Positions 8,747 to 17,488 of a stretch of 64,000 nucleotides of DNA are shown in pieces. The notes under the pieces are model-generated. The model saw only the letters and a program-made list of their open reading frames with translations, made no database searches and was not told where the DNA came from. Each line of letters begins with the position of its first letter. The stretch's first letter is position 1. The position numbers and the translations under genes were made by a program. The stretch lies in assembly GCF_001647275.1 (NCBI RefSeq), contig NZ_LRMM01000012.1, forward strand, positions 1 to 64,000, read 5' to 3'. Source of the stretch: Rufibacter ruber (GTDB taxonomy: Bacteria; Bacteroidota; Bacteroidia; Cytophagales; Hymenobacteraceae).

Positions 8747-11182
8747 ATGAGTTGTATGAGTAACAGATTCTTATTTTTATGGCTACTGCTGGTGTCACAA
8801 GTTGCCTGGGCGCAGGGAAGGGTGGTGACAGAGCTGGAGCATAACTGGAAGTTTAAAAAAGGCAGGAACGAACAGGCGTACCAGGTTAACTTCAATGATA
8901 AAGGTTGGCAAACCGTTACCGTGCCGCATGACTGGGCCATTTACGGCCCATTTGACAAGGAGATAGACAAGCAGGTAGTAGCCATTGAGCAGAACGGCGA
9001 GAACGTGCCCTCTGAGAAAACCGGGAGAACCGGGGCCTTGCCGTACATTGGCGAGGCCTGGTACCGCAACCAGTTTACCCTGCCGCACTACAAAAAAGGC
9101 CAGAAAGTGCTCATTGTGTTTGAAGGTGCCATGAGTGAGCCCCGGGTCTACCTGAACGGGCAGAAAGTGGGGGAATGGGCTTATGGGTACAACTACTTCT
9201 ACTTTGACATCACCAGCCAGGTGCTGGAGGGGCAGAAGAACACGCTGGCCGTGCAGCTGCAGAACCAGGGCTTGTCCTCGCGGTGGTACCCGGGGGCGGG
9301 CTTGTACCGCAAGGTGCAGATTGTGGTGAAAAACCCGGAGAGCATTGACCAGTGGGGCACCTACATTACCACACCTTTTATTTCGGCCGAGCAGGCCAAA
9401 GTAAACATCAAGACCAAAGCAACGGGTGGCAATATCCGGCTGGTCACCCAGATTCTGGATGCGCGGGGCAAAACTGTGGCTGCAGACAGTACAGGCCAGC
9501 GTTTCGGGAAGGAGTTTGAGCAGAATATTGCGGTGGCCCAGCCACAGCTCTGGAGTCCAGAGACGCCCTATCTGTACACTGCGGTTACCAGACTATATGT
9601 GGGCAACGAGCTGAAAGACGAGGTGTCTACCCGCTTCGGGATCAGGGAGATCAGCTATAAGCCTAACGTGGGTTTCAGCCTGAACGGGAAAGTGCGCAAG
9701 TTTAAAGGCGTGTGCCTGCACCATGATTTGGGGCCGCTGGGGGCCGCCGTCAACAAAGCCGCCCTGCGCCGCCAGCTCCGGATTCTGAAGGACATGGGCT
9801 GTGATGCCATCCGGAGTGCGCACAACATGCCTTCTATGGAGCAACTGGAACTGGCCGATGAAATGGGTTTCCTGTTCCTGGCCGAAAGCTTTGACGAGTG
9901 GGCCAAACCCAAGGTGCAGAACGGCTACAACCGCTTCTTTGAGGAGTATGCCGAGAAAGATATTGTGAACCTGGTGCACGCCACCCGCAACCATCCGTCT
10001 ATTGTGATGTGGAGCTCGGGCAATGAGGTTCCCGATCAGTGGGGCGCCGAGGGGGTGAAGCGGGCCAAATGGCTGCAGGATATCTTCCACCGCGAAGACC
10101 CTACCCGTCCGGTAACCGTGGGCATGGACCAGGTGAAAGCCACCATGGCCTCGGGGTTTGGTGCGCTGCTGGAAGTGCCGGGGCTGAATTACCGGGTGCA
10201 CCTGTATGAGGAGGCGTACCAGGCTTTCCCGCAGGGTTTCATTCTGGGTTCAGAGACAGCTTCCACTGTCAGCTCCCGCGGCATTTACAAGTTTCCGGTG
10301 GAAAAAGCGATAGAGAAACAGTACCCAGATTTCCAGAGCTCGTCTTATGACCTGGAGTACTGCAGCTGGTCTAACCTGCCAGATGATGATTTTGTGCTGC
10401 AGGATGACAAACCCTGGGTTATTGGCGAGTTTGTCTGGACCGGGTTTGACTACCTGGGCGAGCCTACGCCGTATGATGACAAGTGGCCGTCGCGCAGCTC
10501 ATACTTCGGGATCAATGATCTGGCCGGCCTGCCCAAAGACCGTTTCTACCTGTACCGCAGCCGCTGGAACAAGCAGGACGAAACCCTGCACCTTCTGCCG
10601 CACTGGAACTGGGAAGGCCGCGAAGGCCAGACCACGCCGGTGTTTGTGTACACTAGCTATGACAGCGCCGAGCTGTTTGTGAACGGCAAAAGCATGGGCA
10701 TCCAGAAAAAGCACGCCGCCACCCCGCAGAACCGCTACCGCCTCATGTGGATGGACGTGAAATATGAGCCCGGCACGGTCAAAGTGGTGGCCTATGGCAA
10801 AGACGGCAAGCCCGCCGCCACCCGGGAAATAAAGACCGCCGGTAAACCGCACAGACTCGTGCTCCAGCCAGACCGCACCCAAATCTCTGCCGACGGGAAA
10901 GACATTTCTTTTGTGACAGTCTCAGTGGTAGACAAAAACGGAAACCCGTGCCCCACGGCCACCGATCAATTGAAATTCACCGTGAAAGGCAAAGGTGCCT
11001 ACCGCGCCGCCTGCAACGGGGACCCTACTTCGCTGGAGCAGTTCCATCTGCCCACCATGAAGCTGTTCAGCGGCAAGCTGGTAGTGCTGGTGCAATCTAC
11101 AGACCAGGCCGGCAACCTGGAGCTTACTGTGAAAGGCAAAGGCCTGCAGACCGCGAAGGTGAATTTGACGTCTGTTAACTAA
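8747..11182 (+). CDS. Exported glycoside hydrolase family 2 (beta-galactosidase-like)
   Basis: An 811-aa secreted enzyme that cleaves beta-linked sugars. A signal peptide ends near AWAQG (about 25). Next come a jelly-roll sugar-binding domain (about 30-190), an immunoglobulin-like domain, a TIM barrel (about 300-600), a DUF4982-like domain and a C-terminal Ig-like domain. The acid/base is E427 in SSGNEVPDQ and the nucleophile is E503 in LGSETAST. A second ATG at 8756 gives an equally good signal peptide. The galactose transporter, galK/galT and LacI operator nearby favour beta-galactosidase, but other GH2 specificities cannot be excluded. Confidence 0.88.
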   Translation: MSCMSNRFLFLWLLLVSQVAWAQGRVVTELEHNWKFKKGRNEQAYQVNFNDKGWQTVTVPHDWAIYGPFDKEIDKQVVAIEQNGENVPSEKTGRTGALPYIGEAWYRNQFTLPHYKKGQKVLIVFEGAMSEPRVYLNGQKVGEWAYGYNYFYFDITSQVLEGQKNTLAVQLQNQGLSSRWYPGAGLYRKVQIVVKNPESIDQWGTYITTPFISAEQAKVNIKTKATGGNIRLVTQILDARGKTVAADSTGQRFGKEFEQNIAVAQPQLWSPETPYLYTAVTRLYVGNELKDEVSTRFGIREISYKPNVGFSLNGKVRKFKGVCLHHDLGPLGAAVNKAALRRQLRILKDMGCDAIRSAHNMPSMEQLELADEMGFLFLAESFDEWAKPKVQNGYNRFFEEYAEKDIVNLVHATRNHPSIVMWSSGNEVPDQWGAEGVKRAKWLQDIFHREDPTRPVTVGMDQVKATMASGFGALLEVPGLNYRVHLYEEAYQAFPQGFILGSETASTVSSRGIYKFPVEKAIEKQYPDFQSSSYDLEYCSWSNLPDDDFVLQDDKPWVIGEFVWTGFDYLGEPTPYDDKWPSRSSYFGINDLAGLPKDRFYLYRSRWNKQDETLHLLPHWNWEGREGQTTPVFVYTSYDSAELFVNGKSMGIQKKHAATPQNRYRLMWMDVKYEPGTVKVVAYGKDGKPAATREIKTAGKPHRLVLQPDRTQISADGKDISFVTVSVVDKNGNPCPTATDQLKFTVKGKGAYRAACNGDPTSLEQFHLPTMKLFSGKLVVLVQSTDQAGNLELTVKGKGLQTAKVNLTSVN

Positions 11183-11217
11183 CCATAGATTTGCTGCTCT
11201 GTTGCGGGTAGAGTAAG

Positions 11218-11257
11218 CTGTTTTGGGGCTGTTTTTTGAAAAACAGCCCCAAAACAG
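11218..11257. repeat. Intergenic palindrome, GGGGCTG variant
   Basis: A near-perfect 40-bp palindrome: CTGTTTTGGGGCTG, T/A loop, then CAGCCCCAAAACAG. It lies 36 bp past the GH2 stop codon. Confidence 0.9.
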
Positions 11258-11337
11258 AAATTCCTTCTAAGAAGAGGAGCTTCTCTAAACCGAACCTGTT
11301 TAGAATTTTTCCTTTTCCTATTTGTAAGGGTTTATCT

Positions 11338-11441
11338 GGCGCAAGCGTCCGCTTGTGCGCCGTTTTAGGGCTACTTTTCAGAAAACAGCCCAGAAATAGG
11401 TGGTCTTTCTACCCTTAAGGCACATGCGGACACTTGCGCCA
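11338..11441. repeat. Compound repeat: inverted CGCAAGCGTCCGCTTGTG arms around a palindrome
   Basis: GGCGCAAGCGTCCGCTTGTG at about 11338 faces its inverted copy at 11419-11441 (RC reads GGCGCAAGTGTCCGCATGTG). A degenerate member of the palindrome family sits between them at 11362-11398. The same arrangement occurs at 44887-45048. It accounts for much of the 305-bp gap 11183-11487, where I see no gene. Confidence 0.65.
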
Positions 11442-11487
11442 TGCATAAAACAGAAGACTCTAAACAGCTTCACCATTAAATTATATA

Positions 11488-14073
11488 ATGAGAATAAAGA
11501 TAAAGTCAATTGCCTGCTTACTTCTTTTATTTATAATCAGTACCACTAGTTCCTTCGCCCAAGGCGGAAATACCAAAGAACCAGACCCGGTATATGTAGA
11601 CCAGCAGGGCATTCTACGCTGGAAGAAGAATAACCAGAAGGCCAGTTTCTTCGGGGTGAACTATACGGTGCCGTTTGCCTACGGCTACCGCTCCGTGAAA
11701 GCCCGCGGCGTTGACCCGCAGAAAGCCATTGACCAGGATGTGTACCATCTGGCACGGCTGGGGTTCAATGCGTTCAGGGTGCACGTCTGGGATACCGAGA
11801 TTGCTGATTCCCTGGGCAATTTGCTGGAGAACGAACACCTGCGCCTGTTTGATTACCTGGTATACAAATTAAAACAGCGCAACATCAAGGTCATGCTCAC
11901 GCCCATCGCGTTCTGGGGCAACGGCTACCCGGAGAAAGATGAGAACACGCCCGGCTTCTCGCGCAAGTACGGCAAACAACGCGCGGTCACCGAAGAAGAA
12001 GCGTTTACCGCGCAGGAAAATTACCTGAAGCAGCTGCTCAGGCACGTCAACCCCTACACCCAACTCGCCTACGGCCACGATGCCAACATCATTGCCGCCG
12101 AAATCAACAACGAGCCGCACCACTCCGGCCCCAAACCCCGCGCCACCGAATACGTGAACCGCATGGCCGCCGCCATGCGCAGCGCGGGCTGGACCAAACC
12201 CATCTTCTACAACATCAGTGAGTCACCCACTTACGCAGATGCCGTGGCCAAGGCCAACGTGGACGGGTTCAGTTTTCAGTGGTACCCAACCGGGTTAGTG
12301 GCGAACCGCACCCTGCAAGGAAATTACCTGCCCCACGTAGACCGGTACCACATTCCGTTTGACACTATTCCGGAATTTAAAAACAAGGCGCTGATGGTGT
12401 ACGAGTTTGATGCCGGTGACGTACTGGGTTCCTACATATACCCCGCCATGGCGAAGAGTTTTCGGCAGGCCGGTTTCCAGTGGGCCACACAGTTTGCCTA
12501 TGACCCGCTGGCCACCGCCTACGGAAACACTGAGTACCAGACGCATTACCTGAACCTGGCCTATACGCCGTCTAAAGCCATCAGTTTGATGATTGCGGGC
12601 AAGGCGTTTCACCAGCTGCCGCTGCGCAAGACCTACGGCACCTATCCGGCCGACAGCGTATTTGGGGCATTCCGGGTGAGTTACCAAGAAAACCTGAGCG
12701 AGATGAACACGGCGCAGGAATTCTACCACTCCAACTCTACCCGCACCAAACCCGTAAACGCGGCCAAGTTGACCAAAGTGGCGGGCGTGGGAAGCTCACC
12801 CGTGGTGCAGTACAGCGGCACCGGTGCCTACTTCCTGGACAAGCTGGACAAAGGCGTATGGCGGCTGGAAGTCATGCCAGATGCGGTTTTCATCAGAGAC
12901 CCGTTTGCCAAGGCGTCGCCCGGCAAAGAAGTCATGCGCATTCAGTGGCAAAGCCAGACCATGCAAGTGCTGCTGGCTGAGCTGGGTGCTGCGTTCCACA
13001 TCAAAGGCGTGAATGACGGTAACCCGTTTTCCGCCACCGCGGAAAACGGGCGTTTCCAGATTCAGCCCGGCGCGTACTTGCTCACCAAAAAAGAGAAAAC
13101 CACCTGGAATGGCAACAGCACTTTTGGTGCTTTGCAGGTAAAGGAATTTGTGGCCCCGCAGCCGTTTGACACCAGGCCGTTTGTGGCGCATGCACCGGTA
13201 GAAGAAGTCTCGGCCGGAAAACCGTTTGCCGTTTCGGCGCAGATTGTTGGCATTCGCCCATCAGCCAGAGTGAGCCTGCAGCTCAGCAACCTGGCGGGCG
13301 TGTACAAAACCGTGGGGATGGAGAAAGTGGGGGCCTACCGCTTCCAGGCCGAAGTTCCGGTAGAACTCGCTTCGCCCGGCCTGGTGAACTACCGCCTTCT
13401 GGTGCAAGACGGGGAGAAGCAGTATGCCTTTCCCGGAGGGTACGAGGGCGACCCCTGGGCCTGGGACAATTACCGAACCGACTCCTGGCAAACCTTTGTG
13501 GCTGCAGAAAACGGAAAGCTGGAGCTGTTCAACGCCACCACTGACCGTGCGCTCTTCGTGTTTCCCAACCTCTGGCGGCCAGAGGAGCGGGCTCTGGTGA
13601 CCGGCGAAACGCCCAAACAGCTGGTGCTGAAACTTACCGCTAAGGAGCTGCCCAAAGAAGGCACCATGGGTTTCCAGCTTTTCATTGGTGATAAACTGAA
13701 AAGCCGTGCGGCCGAGTTGGCAACCTTTGATAAACTGGTCCTCAGGGTAAGAACCACCGGCGCCACGCCGGTACCGGTGCAGGTGGGGCTTATTTCTGCA
13801 GATGCCACCGCCTTTGCGGCTTCTGTCAACGTGGGTTCCTCTTTCCAAGACATTGAGATACCGCTGCGCGCATTGAAGCCCGAGGCGTTCATGCTGCTGC
13901 CCAGACCGTACCCGGGCTTCCATGCGTTTGAGTTCCGTTCTGCCAACCCGGGTGCTTTCTCATTGCCTCCCGTAGAGAAGCTGGAAGTGCGGCTGGGCCA
14001 ACTTCCGCCTGCGGCGAAGGCGGGGCAAAGCTATGGGCTGGAGGTAGAGAAGGTATGGCTGGAGAAGAGGTAG
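11488..14073 (+). CDS. Exported clan GH-A glycoside hydrolase (GH5-like)
   Basis: An 861-aa secreted protein with a signal peptide ending near SSFAQ (about 25). The N-terminal half is a cellulase-like TIM barrel: DVYHLARLGFNAFRVHVW near 80, acid/base E209 in EINNEPHH, and nucleophile candidate E306 in VYEFDAGD. This spacing fits retaining clan A enzymes. The C-terminal 450 residues are beta-rich with Ig-like stretches and no recognised catalytic domain. The substrate is unknown; a beta-galactoside or galactan is possible from its place beside the GH2 gene. No copy of the LacI operator was seen directly upstream. Confidence 0.75.
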   Translation: MRIKIKSIACLLLLFIISTTSSFAQGGNTKEPDPVYVDQQGILRWKKNNQKASFFGVNYTVPFAYGYRSVKARGVDPQKAIDQDVYHLARLGFNAFRVHVWDTEIADSLGNLLENEHLRLFDYLVYKLKQRNIKVMLTPIAFWGNGYPEKDENTPGFSRKYGKQRAVTEEEAFTAQENYLKQLLRHVNPYTQLAYGHDANIIAAEINNEPHHSGPKPRATEYVNRMAAAMRSAGWTKPIFYNISESPTYADAVAKANVDGFSFQWYPTGLVANRTLQGNYLPHVDRYHIPFDTIPEFKNKALMVYEFDAGDVLGSYIYPAMAKSFRQAGFQWATQFAYDPLATAYGNTEYQTHYLNLAYTPSKAISLMIAGKAFHQLPLRKTYGTYPADSVFGAFRVSYQENLSEMNTAQEFYHSNSTRTKPVNAAKLTKVAGVGSSPVVQYSGTGAYFLDKLDKGVWRLEVMPDAVFIRDPFAKASPGKEVMRIQWQSQTMQVLLAELGAAFHIKGVNDGNPFSATAENGRFQIQPGAYLLTKKEKTTWNGNSTFGALQVKEFVAPQPFDTRPFVAHAPVEEVSAGKPFAVSAQIVGIRPSARVSLQLSNLAGVYKTVGMEKVGAYRFQAEVPVELASPGLVNYRLLVQDGEKQYAFPGGYEGDPWAWDNYRTDSWQTFVAAENGKLELFNATTDRALFVFPNLWRPEERALVTGETPKQLVLKLTAKELPKEGTMGFQLFIGDKLKSRAAELATFDKLVLRVRTTGATPVPVQVGLISADATAFAASVNVGSSFQDIEIPLRALKPEAFMLLPRPYPGFHAFEFRSANPGAFSLPPVEKLEVRLGQLPPAAKAGQSYGLEVEKVWLEKR

Positions 14074-14084
14074 AAGAGAATTGA

Positions 14085-14131
14085 GTTCCTGTTTTGAGCT
14101 GTTTTTCAGAAAACAGCTCCAAAACAGGAAC
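14085..14131. repeat. Intergenic palindrome, GAGCTG variant
   Basis: Arms GTTCCTGTTTTGAGCTG and CAGCTCCAAAACAGGAAC, with one base missing from the left arm. It fills the gap between the convergent GH5-like and RDD genes. Confidence 0.85.
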
Positions 14132-14138
14132 TGCTGAT

Positions 14139-14855
14139 TTATGCCTCCACGCCAGCGGTCAGGTGGTAGTAGTCTTTGATCACCGTTTTGAGAAAGTCTC
14201 TGTCGGTCATTTCCGGGCGAATCTCCAGAACTTCTTGCACGCGCTCAGAAATGCGGCTGAGCAGGGTTTCGTTCTGGTTTTGAATGGCTTTGTGCAGCAA
14301 CTTCCTGATCAGGGCCATGTCCTGGTCAGTGAGAGCGGCCACCTCTGGAAAGACAATCGCATATTCTTCCTCCAGCTTCACCTGAAAAGGATTTCGCCGG
14401 TGATACACCTGGGTTTTGATCACGCTGGTACCGGCTGCCAAGTCGCCAAGGCGTTGCCCGCGGCCGTTTACCACAAGGGTGATAAGAGCCACAAATCCGC
14501 TGGAGAGGGTGATGTCTAACAGCCGGAAAACCCAGCGCAGCAGATAATCTCCCACAGAGGGGGCCTGGCCGGAGAGCTTGATCACCTTGATGTCCATGGC
14601 GCGTTTGCCCAAGCTCTGGCCACTAAGAAAAATCTCAAAGAGCAGGTGGTAAAACAGGAAAGGGAGTACGAGCAGAACACCCCAAAGGCCCCCTCCGCCA
14701 GAAGGCCTGAGCAAGCCAATGACCATCCCCAAGATGATCATGGCCCCCACGTAGACGGCTCCGTCTACCAGGTACGCCAGAATTCTGTCTCCCACGCTGG
14801 CAATGGCATACTCTACCTCCACATTCTGGGTGGTTCTTACTTTAATGGTATTCAT
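14139..14855 (-). CDS. RDD family membrane protein
   Basis: A 238-aa inner-membrane protein. The RDD domain starts at about residue 18 (VGDRILAYLVDGAVYVGA) and continues through about three membrane segments, with the family's GQSLGKRAMDIKV motif near 80. The C-terminal 90 residues are soluble. It is transcribed divergently from the SpoIIM gene. In many Bacteroidota genomes an RDD gene borders the same SpoIIM-to-DUF58 cluster, so a shared membrane function is likely. The biochemical role is unknown. Confidence 0.85.
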   Translation of the reverse strand: MNTIKVRTTQNVEVEYAIASVGDRILAYLVDGAVYVGAMIILGMVIGLLRPSGGGGLWGVLLVLPFLFYHLLFEIFLSGQSLGKRAMDIKVIKLSGQAPSVGDYLLRWVFRLLDITLSSGFVALITLVVNGRGQRLGDLAAGTSVIKTQVYHRRNPFQVKLEEEYAIVFPEVAALTDQDMALIRKLLHKAIQNQNETLLSRISERVQEVLEIRPEMTDRDFLKTVIKDYYHLTAGVEA

Positions 14856-14924
14856 TAATTCCTCATTTTCACTTTAATAAGTAGCCTAAGTTAGATATAT
14901 TTGAGAGTAATCAAAAGCAGGGCC

Positions 14925-15893
14925 ATGCGCGAAGCCGCATTTGTTAAGCAGAATTCCGCCAAGTGGAAACGGTACGCCGCCGAGCCCACCACCAACCCAG
15001 ACGAGTTGGCTGACCGGTTCATTGAGCTCACAGATGACCTGGCCTTCGCCCGCACCTTTTACCCAGACTCAGACACCACCCACTACCTCAACAGCCTTAC
15101 CGGCAAGATGCACCAGGCCATCTACCGGAATAAAAAGGAGCAAGGCAACCGGTTTTTCCTTTTCTGGAAGCAGGAGCTGCCGTTGCTGTTCAGGCAACAC
15201 CACCGGCAGCTGCTGTACGCGTTCCTCATCTTTGCGGTGGCGTGCTTGATCGGTGCGCTGTCGGCGGCGTATGATGACTCCTTTGTGCGGCTCATCATGG
15301 GTGACCGGTACGTGAACATGACCATAGCCAACATCAGAAAAGGCGACCCCATGGCCGTGTACAAGCAGGCGGGGGAGGCAGAAATGTTCCTGCAGATTAC
15401 CATGAACAACGTGTATGTGTCGTTTCTGGCATTTGTGGCCGGGGCTGTGCTTTCTGTGGGTACGTTTTATGTGCTGTTCCGGAACGGGGTTATGTTGGGC
15501 GCTTTCCAGTACTTTTTCTACAAATACGGGCTGCTGGGCACCTCGGCACTGACCATCTGGATTCACGGTACGCTGGAGATCTCAGCCATTGTCATAGCCG
15601 GCTGCGCCGGATTTGTCATGGGCAACAGCATTCTGTTCCCCAAGACATTCTCGCGGCTGGAGTCATTTAAGCGCGGGGCCAAACAGGGGCTCAAAATAGT
15701 GGTGGGGCTGGTGCCTGTCTTCATCACTGCCGGTTTTCTGGAAGGGTTTGTGACCCGCCACACAGAGATGCCGCTGTTCCTGAGCCTGACCATTATCCTA
15801 GGCTCTGCGGCCTTTATTGTCTATTACTTTATTTATTACCCATACCGGCTGCACGCCAAGCTAGAGAATGACACCACCCACCATAGAATTTAG
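14925..15893 (+). CDS. Stage II sporulation protein M (SpoIIM) family membrane protein
   Basis: A 322-aa membrane protein starting MREAAFVKQNSAKWKRY, the usual N-terminus of bacteroidotal SpoIIM homologues; a TTG 24 bp upstream is a less likely start. About six hydrophobic segments follow residue 95, including the conserved FRNGVMLGAF and IWIHGTLEISAI. Despite the name the host is not expected to sporulate; the family probably organises a membrane complex. The gene overlaps the next by 26 bp and opens a seven-gene plus-strand series. Confidence 0.88.
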   Translation: MREAAFVKQNSAKWKRYAAEPTTNPDELADRFIELTDDLAFARTFYPDSDTTHYLNSLTGKMHQAIYRNKKEQGNRFFLFWKQELPLLFRQHHRQLLYAFLIFAVACLIGALSAAYDDSFVRLIMGDRYVNMTIANIRKGDPMAVYKQAGEAEMFLQITMNNVYVSFLAFVAGAVLSVGTFYVLFRNGVMLGAFQYFFYKYGLLGTSALTIWIHGTLEISAIVIAGCAGFVMGNSILFPKTFSRLESFKRGAKQGLKIVVGLVPVFITAGFLEGFVTRHTEMPLFLSLTIILGSAAFIVYYFIYYPYRLHAKLENDTTHHRI

Positions 15894-16758
15894 AGAAGAG
15901 CGGGATCTGGGGCAGAAGATCAATGCCACGTTCGGGTTTATCAGGGAACACTTTAAGCCGCTGCTCACGTGTGCCCTGTACTTTGTGCTGCCGTTGGCGT
16001 TACTGGCTGGTATTTTCTCAGGCATCTACCAAAGCTCCCAAATAGCTGAGGCCACCAATTCTGTGCAGTATGGGTCAATGGGGGCCTATTATTTTGACAC
16101 CATGCTTACCTCCCTCCATTACTGGGTGAGCCTCTTCTTCACCCTGGTGAGCTATGTGATGCTAAGCCTGGTGGTGTATTCTTACATAGTGCTGTACATG
16201 GATTACGGCAGGCCAGTTGAGGTGCGCGATGTGTGGGCGTACATCAAGAGCTATTTTATTCCGGTGCTGTACTCTACCGTGGGCATGGTGGTGCTGTGCG
16301 GGCTGGCCACGTTGCTGCTGCTGATTCCGGGTATTTACGTGGGCGTGGCGCTGTCTATGCTGCTGGTGGTGATGGTACGCGAAGACCTTGGATTTCTGGA
16401 GGCGCTGGAGCGGTGCTTCTACCTGGTCAAAGGCAACTGGTGGGAGACTTTTGGGTATCTGCTGGTGGTGGGCATCATACAGGCGGTGATTGGTTTTGGG
16501 GTTTCCCTGCCAGCCGTGGTGGTGTACGTGCTGCGCATTCTGCATTTGCCGGGCGGCGACAATGATGTGCTCCTGATGGTGGCCAGCTCTTTTTCTACCA
16601 TCATTGGGCTGCTCATGTACGTGATCACCATTACCGCCATTGCATTCCAGTATTTCAGCCTGGTGGAAATAAAAGACGGCATTGGCTTTATAGAGCAGGT
16701 AAACAACATTGGCAGAAGAGATGCCGCGCCAACTGATCTTACCCAAGACGAATTCTAA
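15868..16758 (+). CDS. Polytopic membrane protein of the SpoIIM/DUF4129 cluster
   Basis: A 296-aa protein with a cytoplasmic N-terminus of about 30 residues and about six membrane segments. The centre (IPGIYVGVALSMLLVVMV, then ALERCFYLVKGNWWETFGY) resembles the membrane domain found with glycerophosphodiester phosphodiesterases. It overlaps both neighbours (26 and 38 bp), so it is translated as part of the operon. Function unknown. Confidence 0.75.
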   Translation: MTPPTIEFREERDLGQKINATFGFIREHFKPLLTCALYFVLPLALLAGIFSGIYQSSQIAEATNSVQYGSMGAYYFDTMLTSLHYWVSLFFTLVSYVMLSLVVYSYIVLYMDYGRPVEVRDVWAYIKSYFIPVLYSTVGMVVLCGLATLLLLIPGIYVGVALSMLLVVMVREDLGFLEALERCFYLVKGNWWETFGYLLVVGIIQAVIGFGVSLPAVVVYVLRILHLPGGDNDVLLMVASSFSTIIGLLMYVITITAIAFQYFSLVEIKDGIGFIEQVNNIGRRDAAPTDLTQDEF

Positions 16759-17488
16759 GCCCGTGCGATTCCTTTTCCCCCTACTCTTCTTTCTGTTGGG
16801 CTGTTCCTGTGTTGGCTGGGCTGTTCCTGAGACAGCGCCGCCTGCCGTGCCGGGGCATGCGCAACCCCTGAAGCTGAGAATGCCAGACCCTGCCAAACTC
16901 AAGGCCCTGCAAGAAGACAAGGCGTTCCATTACCAGCAAGACCTGAAGCCAGACCTGTCTGCGTGGGAGCGTTTCTGGCAGCGGGTGGGGCGGTACCTGA
17001 ACAACGTCACGGCGGCCCGGTCATTCAACGTGTTCTGGAAGTATTTTCTCTACGCCTTCGCCTTGGGCGTGACAGTGTTTGTGGTCCTGAAGCTGCTGCA
17101 GGTAGACTTGGTAGGCCTCTTCGGGAGGAAGGCGGTGCCGGTGGCCCTGGCGTATGACACCTACCGGGAGAATATTCATGAGATTGACTTTGCCGCGCTG
17201 ATAGAGGAGGCTGAAGCCCAGGGCGATTACCGCCGCGCCATACGGCTGCACTACCTGCAGACCCTGAAGCGCCTCACTGATCAAGGCTTCATTCACTGGA
17301 AACCCGGCAAAACCAACCGCAGCTACGTCACCGAGATCAGGGACCATGCCCTGCGCCAGTCCTTTGCCCATGTCACCGGCTTGTTTGAGTATGTCTGGTA
17401 CGGCGGCTCTGCGTTAGATGAGGCGCATTTTCAAACGGTACGGGCTTCTTTCCTGACGTTCACCCACACTTTACGAGCCACGGCATGA
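16721..17488 (+). CDS. DUF4129 domain-containing membrane protein
   Basis: A 255-aa protein. The ATG at 16721, preceded by AGAAGAG, is preferred to a TTG 12 bp upstream. An N-terminal signal or anchor segment (FLFPLLFFLLGCSCVGW) has a possible lipobox, and a second membrane helix lies near residue 105. The C-terminal DUF4129 region contains RLHYLQTLKRLTDQGFI and the WKPGKTNRSYV stretch. It joins the next gene by an ATGA overlap. DUF4129 is usually found with MoxR/DUF58 modules, as here. Confidence 0.85.
   Translation: MPRQLILPKTNSKPVRFLFPLLFFLLGCSCVGWAVPETAPPAVPGHAQPLKLRMPDPAKLKALQEDKAFHYQQDLKPDLSAWERFWQRVGRYLNNVTAARSFNVFWKYFLYAFALGVTVFVVLKLLQVDLVGLFGRKAVPVALAYDTYRENIHEIDFAALIEEAEAQGDYRRAIRLHYLQTLKRLTDQGFIHWKPGKTNRSYVTEIRDHALRQSFAHVTGLFEYVWYGGSALDEAHFQTVRASFLTFTHTLRATA

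Noticed and set aside
14094-14519. 141-codon plus-strand frame opposite the RDD gene
   Set aside because: It lies antisense to a well-supported gene and begins in a palindrome; a shadow of the RDD coding sequence.
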